Assembly: GCF_018141425.1 (NCBI RefSeq)
Contig: NZ_CP058561.1
Span: 806,001 to 870,000, forward strand
Direction: 5' to 3'
Source of the DNA: Vallitalea guaymasensis
Lineage (GTDB): Bacteria > Bacillota > Clostridia > Lachnospirales > Vallitaleaceae
DNA: 64,000 bases
A program made the position numbers and the translations under genes. Positions 26,717 through 34,764 of this stretch are shown here, piece after piece; the first letter of the stretch is position 1; each line of letters starts with the position of its first letter. The notes below the pieces were generated by a model. That model had not been told where the DNA came from. It ran no database searches and worked only from the letters and a program-made list of their open reading frames with translations.

Positions 26717-28462
26717 TTATAACTGCCATCCAATAGCTTCTTCTCTTGCTGAGATAAACCTCTTATATATACCCTCTTGTGAAATTAGTTCATTATGCTT
26801 CCCAGCCTGTTCTACTTGACCATTATTAATAACAAGTATTTGATCTGCATGCTTCACTGTACTTAAACGATGTGCTATCATAATTACTGTTTTGTTCTTA
26901 GTCAATTCCCTGATTGCAATCTGGAGATTCTTTTCATTTTCTGGGTCTACACTTGCAGTTGCCTCATCTAAGATGATTATAGGTGCATCTTTTAGTATAG
27001 CTCTGGCAATAGATATTCTCTGCTTTTCTCCACCAGATAAACTACTGCCTCCTTCTCCAACATATGTATCATAGCCATCAGGAAGGGCTTCTATAAAGCT
27101 ATGACAACAGGCTTTTTTAGCTGCTTCTTGTACTTCTTTTAAGGTAGCATCAGGTTTACCAAAACGGATATTATTAAATATCGTATCTTCAAATAAATAG
27201 ACTTTTTGAAATACTGTACTAAAATTATTCAATAAACTTTCACATGTAAAATCTTTTACATTATGTCCACCTACGGTAACCTCTCCCTTATCAACATCAA
27301 AGAAACGTGTTATCAATCTGCAAATAGTTGTTTTCCCACTACCTGAAGGTCCAACTATGGCTGTTGTAGTATTCTCAGGTATTTTTATATTCATGTTTTT
27401 TATAACTTCCATATCCTCATAATAAAAACTCACATCTTTTATTTCTATGTGGTAATTATCTAATTTGATATCTTTTCCGTCTCCATCCATGATAGGTGTA
27501 TTACTTAGATTATCAATTCTATTTAGTGATGCTTCTATAACTCTAGTTAAAGATGAAACACTTCCTACTATTTCCATCTGTTCATATATTATGAAACTGG
27601 AAATAAGAAGTATAAAGCATTTAACTATTGTTATCTCTCCATCAATTAATAGGTAAGGAGCAACAACAATTATTATTGATGATGCAATTTTAAATGCCAG
27701 TTGATATAAAGCTGTTAAACTAGAAAATACACTTTCCAGTTTTATGTTAGCTTGTGAACTTTCTTCTATTGCATCTTTTACTCCTTTGCTAGAATTGCCC
27801 CCAAGGTTATATGCTTTGACCACACCCATTCCTTGAATATATTCCAGTATTGAGGTTACTAGACCAGCTTGAGCTTTTTGTCTTCTTGGTGATAAGATTT
27901 TACTTTTTTTCTGTATATGCACATATACAATCATGGCTATAATGATTCCAGCAACAGTTATTAATCCAATATGCCAATCGTATATTAATATCCATATAGA
28001 AATAACTGCACCATGTACCAATCCATTTATCACTTTATCGAATATAGTAACAGATATGGTTTCTATATCACCTAATGTAGTAGTTGTAGTCGCTGTTATC
28101 TCACCTAGAAGATTTTCATTAAAATATCCCATCTTGACTCTTTTCATGAGTTCTCCAATTTCCAACCTTTTGTCCTGACACATCTTAAAACTAGAAATAA
28201 CACGTTTTTGATTGGATATATTTGAAAATATAATCTTACCTACTATACTGATTACCATTACTCCAAAGATGGTAAAAACGTCAGTCATGTCAATTACTTT
28301 TTTGCCTTCTACGGACAAGAGTAACCAATTTATGAGCATTATTACTGCCATAAAAGACATAATTTCGAAATTCGATTTAATGAAGCTTGTTATCAATGAT
28401 ACTATAATATCTTTACGATGTTTTCCCGAAAAATTAAGCAGACGTTTAAATAACTTTATCAT
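26717..28462 (-). CDS. ABC transporter, fused permease/ATPase (YbtQ-like)
   Basis: 581 residues: six-helix exporter-type membrane domain (about 1-310), then an ATPase domain with Walker A GPSGSGKTT, signature LSGGEKQRISIARA, Walker B IIILDEATASVDPENE and IAHRLSTV. It lies 1 bp after the sister gene and surely forms a heterodimer with it. This pair type resembles YbtP/YbtQ, which despite an exporter fold takes up ferric yersiniabactin. That role is inferred from family, the Fur-like box and the neighbouring ECF genes. Confidence 0.88.
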   Translation of the reverse strand: MIKLFKRLLNFSGKHRKDIIVSLITSFIKSNFEIMSFMAVIMLINWLLLSVEGKKVIDMTDVFTIFGVMVISIVGKIIFSNISNQKRVISSFKMCQDKRLEIGELMKRVKMGYFNENLLGEITATTTTTLGDIETISVTIFDKVINGLVHGAVISIWILIYDWHIGLITVAGIIIAMIVYVHIQKKSKILSPRRQKAQAGLVTSILEYIQGMGVVKAYNLGGNSSKGVKDAIEESSQANIKLESVFSSLTALYQLAFKIASSIIIVVAPYLLIDGEITIVKCFILLISSFIIYEQMEIVGSVSSLTRVIEASLNRIDNLSNTPIMDGDGKDIKLDNYHIEIKDVSFYYEDMEVIKNMNIKIPENTTTAIVGPSGSGKTTICRLITRFFDVDKGEVTVGGHNVKDFTCESLLNNFSTVFQKVYLFEDTIFNNIRFGKPDATLKEVQEAAKKACCHSFIEALPDGYDTYVGEGGSSLSGGEKQRISIARAILKDAPIIILDEATASVDPENEKNLQIAIRELTKNKTVIMIAHRLSTVKHADQILVINNGQVEQAGKHNELISQEGIYKRFISAREEAIGWQL

Positions 28463-28463
28463 C

Positions 28464-30215
28464 CTATGATGCCTCCTCTATACTATCTTTATAGCTGATA
28501 TGGGCTTCCCATAAGTCTTTATACAATTTACAGCTTTTTAGTAGACTAATATGATCTCCAATTCCTTCAACTTGTCCATTATTCATAACAATTATCTGGT
28601 CTGCATTAATAATCGTAGATAGTCTATGAGCTATTACTATTAGTGTTTTATCTTTAATCAATTGATTTATTGAATTCTGTATCCTATTTTCATTTTCTGG
28701 ATCAGTAAATGCTGTTGCTTCATCTAACAACACTATTGGTGCATCTTTCAGAATAGCTCTAGCAATTGCAATCCTTTGTCTTTCCCCACCTGATAATTTC
28801 CCCCCTGCATCACCTACATTGGTATCATATCCTTTAGGTAAAGTCATGATAAACTCGTGAGCACTTGCTTTTTTAGCTGCAATCTCAACTTCTTTATCTG
28901 TAGCTTTTTTATTTCCTAGACGTATATTTTCTCTTATGGATAAGTTAAATAAGAAATTATCCTGAGAAACATAGGAAGTAGTATCCATAATCTGAGCTAA
29001 TGGCAATTCTTTAACATCTACGTCTCCTAATTTAATACTTCCTTGGTTCGCTTCCCAAAAACTAGCTATAAGTTTGGCGATAGTGGATTTACCACTGCCT
29101 GATGGTCCCACTATAGCAGTAATACCCGATGGAATTGTGGAAAAGCTGATATTCTTCAATACCTGAACTTCATCATATGCAAAAGATACATTATCAAATG
29201 TTATTGTATTATTTTTAGTATCTTTCCTATATTGAGGTCTCTTCATTTCTTCAACCTGTAGTATATCCGCTATTTCTTTTACGGTACTATCAACCATAGC
29301 CAAGCTGTCTGTATATTCCAATGCTTGAATAAGTGGTTTTATAAGGCTCATTGATAAAATGATACATGTTATTAGTACAGGTATGCTTATACTACCATTC
29401 ATATATAGATATGTTCCAAGAGGTAAAACTCCCACAAGGGATGTTGGCATTATACTTATAGCTATTATGTAGAATCCATTAGTTTTTTTAAACCATTCAA
29501 TCTTGGATTTACTATTTTCTTCTACAGAATCTATGTATTTTTTATAGGACCTAGCAGATTGATTGAACATCTTGATTACCTCGATACCATTTATGTATTC
29601 AACTATTGTAGCATCCATGTTTTTTCCAGCTTTTAAAACTCTTCCATAACGGGTTTCATAATCTATCATCATTCCCATGTAACATATGAGTCCTATTGGA
29701 ATTGTGGCTAAAGCTATTAATGCTAATCTCCAGTCCAACATGAAAAAGTATATTGTCAAACATATAGGTATCAACAGATTAGAAGTCAATTCTGGAATCA
29801 TGTGAGCTAGAGGTAATTCTATCTTCTCTACTGTATCCACTATCACTGTTTTGAATTTTCCTGATGATGTATCTTCAATATACCCCATAGGTACTTTAGA
29901 AAGTTTTTCTGTTATCTCCTGTCTTATACTCTTTAGAATTATAAATGCACTTCTATGAGATAGAATTGTTGATAAGGTTGAAAAAACAACTTTACCAAAA
30001 TAACCTATCAAGGCAATCAAAGCTATATATAATATATTGCTCCATGTATAGTTTTTCTCAAATATTCTAGTTATAAGCTTAGAAACTGCCAAGTATGGGA
30101 TTATACCAAATCCAACACCAGCTATTGCAAGTAACACTGAGGCAATCATCTTATTTTTGCATTGTTTTGCAAAACCTAAAACCCAGCTGATACTACTCTG
30201 TTTTTTATCTTTCAA
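28464..30215 (-). CDS. ABC transporter, fused permease/ATPase (YbtP-like)
   Basis: 583 residues with the same architecture as its partner: membrane domain to about residue 320, Walker A GPSGSGKSTIAKL, signature LSGGERQRIAIARA, LDEATAFTDPENE and IAHRLSTI. The ATAFTDPENE form of the Walker B region recurs in one member of each ABC pair in this window (ATAFADPENE at 55049-56869), suggesting the two pairs belong to the same subfamily. It follows the tetR gene by 34 bp. Confidence 0.88.
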   Translation of the reverse strand: MKDKKQSSISWVLGFAKQCKNKMIASVLLAIAGVGFGIIPYLAVSKLITRIFEKNYTWSNILYIALIALIGYFGKVVFSTLSTILSHRSAFIILKSIRQEITEKLSKVPMGYIEDTSSGKFKTVIVDTVEKIELPLAHMIPELTSNLLIPICLTIYFFMLDWRLALIALATIPIGLICYMGMMIDYETRYGRVLKAGKNMDATIVEYINGIEVIKMFNQSARSYKKYIDSVEENSKSKIEWFKKTNGFYIIAISIMPTSLVGVLPLGTYLYMNGSISIPVLITCIILSMSLIKPLIQALEYTDSLAMVDSTVKEIADILQVEEMKRPQYRKDTKNNTITFDNVSFAYDEVQVLKNISFSTIPSGITAIVGPSGSGKSTIAKLIASFWEANQGSIKLGDVDVKELPLAQIMDTTSYVSQDNFLFNLSIRENIRLGNKKATDKEVEIAAKKASAHEFIMTLPKGYDTNVGDAGGKLSGGERQRIAIARAILKDAPIVLLDEATAFTDPENENRIQNSINQLIKDKTLIVIAHRLSTIINADQIIVMNNGQVEGIGDHISLLKSCKLYKDLWEAHISYKDSIEEAS

Positions 30216-30249
30216 AATATATCTTCCTCTCTTTTATATTTCACTGACG

Positions 30250-30867
30250 TTATTTAAACTTTATTAGACTGTCCCATCCATTATTGAAGAAAAGTGCCAA
30301 TTGTTCTATATATGAAACAGCCTCTTCTTTTGGCATATCATGGGCAACAGTTTCAAATACTGCAGTAAAATAAGCACTAGTTAACATATGATGTAATTGT
30401 TGACTGACATTACCTTCTACCTTTCCAAGCTTCCTTAGAGTTTCATAGTATTCTGTAGTCCTTTCAACATCAATAATAACAAGGTCATCTATGAAATTTT
30501 CATATTTAGTGCCATCAGCACAGCATATCAATAATTTGAATTCATCAAAGTTGTCATATATATAATTCATAAAATATTTTAAGTACTCCATAGTCAACTC
30601 TCTAGTATCAATCGTTTTATCACAATCAATCAAATTAAAATGTGAGTTTTGGGCAGCTCTGAATGTAGAAAACAAATCCTCTGCAACCTCTCCAACCAAA
30701 CCATCAAATAATGCTTCCTTATCTTTGTAATATCCGTAAAAAGCGCCTAGTGTAAAACCTGCTTCCTTCACTATTTTTCTTAACGAAGCACTTTTAAAAC
30801 CGTTTTTCAAAAACTCTTGCTTTCCTATTTCTAATAATTTATCTTGTGTCTTAGTATTACTTCTCAT
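30250..30867 (-). CDS. TetR-family transcriptional regulator
   Basis: 205 residues. The N-terminal TetR HTH is clear: KLLEIGKQEFLKNGF, ASLRKIVKEAGFTLGAFYGY and FKDKEALFDGLV-like (YKDKEALFDGL). The C-terminal ligand domain is not assigned. It is the first gene of the operon that continues with the ABC pair, and a perfect 28-bp palindrome lies 18 bp upstream of its ATG, so autoregulation is likely. The Shine-Dalgarno is GGAGGGG. Confidence 0.9.
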   Translation of the reverse strand: MRSNTKTQDKLLEIGKQEFLKNGFKSASLRKIVKEAGFTLGAFYGYYKDKEALFDGLVGEVAEDLFSTFRAAQNSHFNLIDCDKTIDTRELTMEYLKYFMNYIYDNFDEFKLLICCADGTKYENFIDDLVIIDVERTTEYYETLRKLGKVEGNVSQQLHHMLTSAYFTAVFETVAHDMPKEEAVSYIEQLALFFNNGWDSLIKFK

Positions 30868-30884
30868 AATAACCCCTCCATTAA

Positions 30885-30912
30885 TATAGCACTGATATAT
30901 ATCAGTGCTATA
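30885..30912. promoter_or_regulatory. 28-bp perfect palindrome, probable TetR operator
   Basis: The arm TATAGCACTGATAT (30885-30898) is followed directly by its reverse complement (30899-30912). It overlaps the -10 and start region of the tetR promoter, the usual position for a TetR repressor. Confidence 0.8.
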
Positions 30913-30942
30913 TTATCATTATTGATAATGATTGTCAATAAC
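30910..30942 (-). promoter_or_regulatory. tetR-ABC operon promoter with Fur-like box
   Basis: On the minus strand TTGACA (30933-30938), 17-bp spacer, TAATAT (30910-30915). Bases 30924-30942 (plus strand GATAATGATTGTCAATAAC) match the Fur 19-mer at 16 positions and cover the -35 and spacer. Iron-dependent repression is inferred. Confidence 0.7.
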
Positions 30943-30966
30943 ATTTAGTAAAAAATAAAAAATAAT

Positions 30967-30993
30967 GGATATGTTTTTATATGCAACATATCC
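30967..30993 (-). terminator. terminator of the 31019 lipoprotein gene
   Basis: GGATATGT (30967-30974) and ACATATCC (30986-30993). On the minus strand it is followed by ATTATTTTTTATTTTTT. Confidence 0.75.
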
Positions 30994-31018
30994 AATCTAT
31001 ATTAAAAAACTAGCATCT

Positions 31019-31621
31019 TTAAGGTATTTCTATTGTAGTACTATCAGTTTCCATTATCTTAGTTCCATCTTTTTCATCTGAGCCAACTGCAACAGTAATA
31101 TTAAATTTTTCTGATTGTTGTATCCCATCCTTATCAGGGATTAAATCAATTACAACTGTTCCAGTACCCCCTCCAGTTGGTATATGACTTCGGTCTCTTC
31201 CTACCTCTACAAATTTATCCCATTCATATTTCTCAGTATCACCAGTGCTAAATGTAGCTATGTAGTCTGCAGGCTTTGCTGTATCTTGATTTTCTGGATA
31301 ACTGCTATTTATACTTTCTATATTCCATTTTTTGGGGATATAGAATACTACACCACCCCAGTCATCTGAATCTACGTCTATATGAGCTACAATCTGTATT
31401 CCTTCTGGAGTTCCTTCACTTCCTTTTATAAATACTGTTCCATTTGCTGATGTATTCAAATCTGTTGAATCAGAATTCACACTGAAATCTTTTGTTTGAA
31501 TTATATTATCGTTGACTACTATCTTATCAGATGCTTTCTTGCTTTTTCCACAGCTGGATAATAGAATAGCCATTGTGATGATTACCATAGAAATCAATAT
31601 ATATGAGCTTTTTGATTTCAT
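31019..31621 (-). CDS. lipoprotein of unknown function
   Basis: 200 residues. A short basic N terminus and hydrophobic stretch end in the lipobox LLSSC, so it should be anchored on the outer face of the membrane. The rest is hydrophilic, Asp/Thr/Ser-rich and beta-like, with no motif I recognise. A WGGVVFYIPKKWNI segment and Gly-rich PTGGGTGTVVIDL are its most distinctive parts. It stands alone between two terminators (30967-30993 and 31659-31695). The Shine-Dalgarno GGGAGG precedes the ATG. Confidence 0.75.
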   Translation of the reverse strand: MKSKSSYILISMVIITMAILLSSCGKSKKASDKIVVNDNIIQTKDFSVNSDSTDLNTSANGTVFIKGSEGTPEGIQIVAHIDVDSDDWGGVVFYIPKKWNIESINSSYPENQDTAKPADYIATFSTGDTEKYEWDKFVEVGRDRSHIPTGGGTGTVVIDLIPDKDGIQQSEKFNITVAVGSDEKDGTKIMETDSTTIEIP

Positions 31622-31658
31622 ATTTACCTCCCCATTTTAATATGCTTACTATTAAAAA

Positions 31659-31695
31659 ATGTAGTATATAAACTACAATTGTTTATATACTACAT
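31659..31695 (-). terminator. terminator of the 31779 gene
   Basis: A 15-bp perfect stem (31659-31673 with 31681-31695) and 7-nt loop. On the minus strand it is followed by TTTTTTAAT. Confidence 0.8.
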
Positions 31696-31778
31696 ATTTT
31701 ACCATTACTAATCCTACTCTTCAATCAACATTATTTTAGCATATGCCATAACATTGCATAAGGAACATATTCTACTAC

Positions 31779-32330
31779 TTATTCCTTATAATAAAGAGTA
31801 TTATTATCTTCATCATATGTTACAGTGATGTTTTTCTCGTTGCATATATATAATATTTCATCCAACATTGACTGATATTTCTTATCCATATCAATATTGA
31901 ATTCATTGATTTCATCTTTATCACTAATCTTAACTATAAAATTTTTACTGTGCTCAACTATAAAACTCAATGCTTGGTCCTTTAGTTTAGAATAATCTTC
32001 AGATAATTCCAGCGACATTAATTTTGTAAAAGCATCCTGATATAATTCAACTACATCTACACTATCATCTAATTGTTTTATTTCTGTAAAATACTCATTT
32101 GTAATATCAAGAATTAATCCGATATTTTTAATGGTCATATTATTACTATCTTTAAAAGTTTGAGTGTTTTGATTGTCTACGGTTATATAATTTTCGATAC
32201 GATAATCATCATTTATGGAATCTCTTCTTAATGAGAATAATAAAGTATCCTTATGGATTAATAATTCAAATATAACATAGCCTACGAAAATAATAATTAT
32301 TATTATAAAAACAGGTTTTCTAGTTTTCAT
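31779..32330 (-). CDS. membrane-anchored protein of unknown function
   Basis: 183 residues. One N-terminal membrane segment (PVFIIIIIIFVGYVIFELLI, residues ~6-25) is followed by a hydrophilic, acidic, mostly helical domain facing outwards (many Asp, Glu, Asn, Lys). No motif is recognised. AAGGAG lies 11 nt before the ATG, a long spacing. It lies 146 bp downstream of the secreted protein gene at 32476-33348, separated by a hairpin, so it may or may not be co-transcribed. Confidence 0.6.
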   Translation of the reverse strand: MKTRKPVFIIIIIIFVGYVIFELLIHKDTLLFSLRRDSINDDYRIENYITVDNQNTQTFKDSNNMTIKNIGLILDITNEYFTEIKQLDDSVDVVELYQDAFTKLMSLELSEDYSKLKDQALSFIVEHSKNFIVKISDKDEINEFNIDMDKKYQSMLDEILYICNEKNITVTYDEDNNTLYYKE

Positions 32331-32410
32331 TATAGTAGTCTTTCTCCTTTTTTAATTATGATATTTAATAAGGTTTATATAGCAACTAAATTAATTTGTA
32401 AATACTTTAT

Positions 32411-32451
32411 AGCATCTTGATAATAAGAAAATATCCTACAATCAAGATGCT
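32411..32451 (-). terminator. hairpin after the secreted protein gene
   Basis: AGCATCTTGAT (32411-32421) pairs perfectly with ATCAAGATGCT (32441-32451). On the minus strand it is followed by ATAAAGTATTT, so the U-tract is poor and read-through is possible. Confidence 0.55.
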
Positions 32452-32475
32452 ATTATTATAACAATCTACTTAAAA

Positions 32476-33348
32476 TTAATATGAGTAAAGATATCCTGGT
32501 TGTCCTCCATACCAGTTACCACTTTTACCTGTTGGATTTTCAATATCTAAGTACTTAAAGCATTTTTCAGAATCAATCCATTCAACTTCAGTAGTATATT
32601 TTGAATAACATTTTGTAACTATTTTATTTGCAGTTATGAAATCTACTTTCATTAAATCTGAAGCATCCATACTTAATAGTACATCTTTCATTGCATCTCT
32701 ATCCAATGCATTTAAGATATCCCATCCCATACTTACAGCAAAACTTATAACAGCTGCAGGTATTGTAGCTTCGATTTTTAATTTACTACATATTAATGCT
32801 GATGCTGCGGCAGTTCCAGCTGCATTTCTTACGCTAACAAAGAAATTGTAATCACTACCTAAAGCATATATAGTAGCAGCTGCAGTATATGGTAAAAAGT
32901 CAACTTCTAAAGTATATACTCCTGATAAGATTTCACCTAATGAAAGAGGTGATCCATCTGAAGTAGTATCTCTAACCCAAGCAAGACCTTTTGAACCAGT
33001 ATAATTACAATTGTTTATAGCTGATCTTGTTGTATAAACTCTCTCATAACTAGAATCAAAGAAGCTCATACTATTGAATTTTTGGATTCCCGATAACAGT
33101 GCAGCAGCTTCAACAGCAGTCACTTTATCTTCATATGTAAATTCACTTGGATTAACACTATATACCTCTTTAAAATATTGATTTAATTCATCTTCTGATA
33201 AATCTTTAACTTGCTCTACTGTAAGATTTAAATTTGAATCCACATTTGCATAAATTTCATTAAGATTAATTGGAGCCTTTGCATAAGAAATTGCGCTAGT
33301 ATTTAAGATAATAATTGCCATTAAAAATACAGTTAATATTTTTTTCAT
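32476..33348 (-). CDS. secreted protein of unknown function
   Basis: 290 residues with a classical signal peptide (MKKILTVFLMAIIILNTSAISYAKA, cleavage probably after AYAKA-like ISYAKA). A hydrophilic region with LTVEQVKDLSEDELNQYF follows, then a central Ala-rich amphipathic or hydrophobic stretch (about 165-215, NAAGTAAASALI and IPAAVISFAVSMGWDIL), and a C-terminal part with several Cys and an aromatic tail (GGQPGYLYSY). The central hydrophobic hairpin recalls exported toxins or bacteriocin-like proteins, but I do not recognise the family. It has a good Shine-Dalgarno AAAGGAG and its own hairpin. Confidence 0.65.
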   Translation of the reverse strand: MKKILTVFLMAIIILNTSAISYAKAPINLNEIYANVDSNLNLTVEQVKDLSEDELNQYFKEVYSVNPSEFTYEDKVTAVEAAALLSGIQKFNSMSFFDSSYERVYTTRSAINNCNYTGSKGLAWVRDTTSDGSPLSLGEILSGVYTLEVDFLPYTAAATIYALGSDYNFFVSVRNAAGTAAASALICSKLKIEATIPAAVISFAVSMGWDILNALDRDAMKDVLLSMDASDLMKVDFITANKIVTKCYSKYTTEVEWIDSEKCFKYLDIENPTGKSGNWYGGQPGYLYSY

Positions 33349-33695
33349 TATTACTACTCTCCTTTTTGGGTTTTATTTATAAAAGGATTAGTATTATCTG
33401 CAGCTAAAACTAATCAATTTATCTTAATTATATAACTTACACTCATTGGATCTACAATTTCTAGTATTATATAATAGAATAATTTCGGTCATAAAATAAG
33501 TAATTTTTAGTATTTAGTCTGCATCTATCTTCATTTATATTAGCAGTATTTAAAATTTATGTCAATATAATTTAGAATATTTTTAGTTGTTTTAATTTAT
33601 ATTATTATTCTTTGATTCTCTATTAAATTATTCAAATAATATGACTTTTTCGCTTAAATAATTACTGCAAAATATTAATTTATATTAAATAAAAA
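33349..33695. other. gap of 409 bp with no gene seen
   Basis: Very AT-rich. It should hold the promoter of the secreted protein gene (minus strand, near 33360-33480). A small inverted repeat GATTAGT/ACTAATC lies near 33386-33415. No frame with a start and ribosome site is convincing. The 3' part is the terminator at 33696-33724. Confidence 0.4.
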
Positions 33696-33724
33696 ACATG
33701 TCAGCTTAAAATTAAGTGACATGT
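33696..33724 (-). terminator. terminator of the GntR gene
   Basis: ACATGTCA (33696-33703) with TGACATGT (33717-33724). On the minus strand it is followed by TTTTTTATT. The hairpin, including part of the loop, is nearly the same as that at 57392-57423. Confidence 0.8.
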
Positions 33725-33757
33725 CTATAGATAAATGAATAATTAATTCTTAGACTA

Positions 33758-34450
33758 TTAATTATCGTCTAATTGTATCCAAGTAGAAAGACTTATACTA
33801 TTAAATTCCTTTAGGTTCCTAAATAACTCGTCTAATTCCAATAATGCTTTTTTAGCATCTCCATCAGCAATTGCATCCATAAGTTTTGCATGGCTATAAT
33901 TAACTCTTGCAGTTAATTCCTTGTCAATGAAATAGTTGAGATAGTATTGTCTTCTGGCTAAAGCATGTTGAGGTAATAGCATTTGCCCTATAAATGGATT
34001 TTTGCTTGCTTTACATAATAATCTATTAAATTCATCATCAATTCTTAGAGCTTCTATTGCTGGCGCCCATTCCTCGGTAACTTTTCTATATTCACTAGCT
34101 AATTGTCTTAATTTTTCTCTCTCTGCTGGAAATGCATACTTTGCGGCTCTTTTGACAACTAACTCTTCTAATACTTTTCTAGGTTCCATCTGTAATAATA
34201 ATTCTTCAACAGTAACTATACGTATTAAAATTCCTTTACGAGGAATGGTCTTAAATAAATGTGTTGATTCTAATCGCTTCAATGCTTCACGAACAGGAGT
34301 ACGCCCAATCTCTAGATATTCACTTATTTCTTTTTCAGAAACAATACTTCCTGGCTTCAACTCTGCTGTAACAATCATTTCTTCTATTTTCTTACTTGCA
34401 TCGTCAACAAGAAAATCAACATTTTTCTGTTTAAACTTGTACTTTTCCAT
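33758..34450 (-). CDS. GntR-family transcriptional regulator (FadR/FCD subfamily)
   Basis: 230 residues. The N-terminal winged HTH is typical: IVSEKEISEYLEIGRTPVREALKRLE, then RKGILIRIVTVEE. The C-terminal helical FCD domain has the metal/ligand-type residues in IDDEFNRLLC and NYSHAKLMDAI. It is divergent from the BenE transporter and FAD oxidoreductase, with a 314-bp region between them holding two palindromic boxes. It probably represses that operon and responds to a small acid. The ligand is unknown. Confidence 0.9.
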   Translation of the reverse strand: MEKYKFKQKNVDFLVDDASKKIEEMIVTAELKPGSIVSEKEISEYLEIGRTPVREALKRLESTHLFKTIPRKGILIRIVTVEELLLQMEPRKVLEELVVKRAAKYAFPAEREKLRQLASEYRKVTEEWAPAIEALRIDDEFNRLLCKASKNPFIGQMLLPQHALARRQYYLNYFIDKELTARVNYSHAKLMDAIADGDAKKALLELDELFRNLKEFNSISLSTWIQLDDN

Positions 34451-34558
34451 TCTGATTCTCCTTCCTCTTCTATTGAATTATAACATAATTAATATTTTTA
34501 TCATATATACAAAAAATATTTTTCTTTTTCTGGCTCACTTATAATATTAGATTTCATA

Positions 34559-34637
34559 TTGACTTTTTCGACATTAAGTGATAAATTATCATTATAATAT
34601 ATCACTAATATATTACAGCTATATTATTAATATATTA
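34559..34637 (+). promoter_or_regulatory. promoter and paired palindromic boxes of the BenE operon
   Basis: TTGACT (34559-34564), 17-bp spacer, TAAATT (34582-34587). Downstream, TAATATATTA occurs at 34606-34615 and again at 34628-34637, start-to-start 22 bp (two helical turns), a road-block geometry for the divergent GntR repressor. No gene is seen in the rest of the 314-bp region 34451-34764, leaving a leader of about 170 nt. Confidence 0.55.
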
Positions 34638-34764
34638 TAGTCTAAAATTTTATCTACTAAACTTCGCTTAATATTAAAATACATTTTATTAACAAAATTT
34701 ACAATGGAATGTATTTCTATTTAGCGTTGTTAAGCCCTATCATAATTTTTTAAGGAGGATTAAT

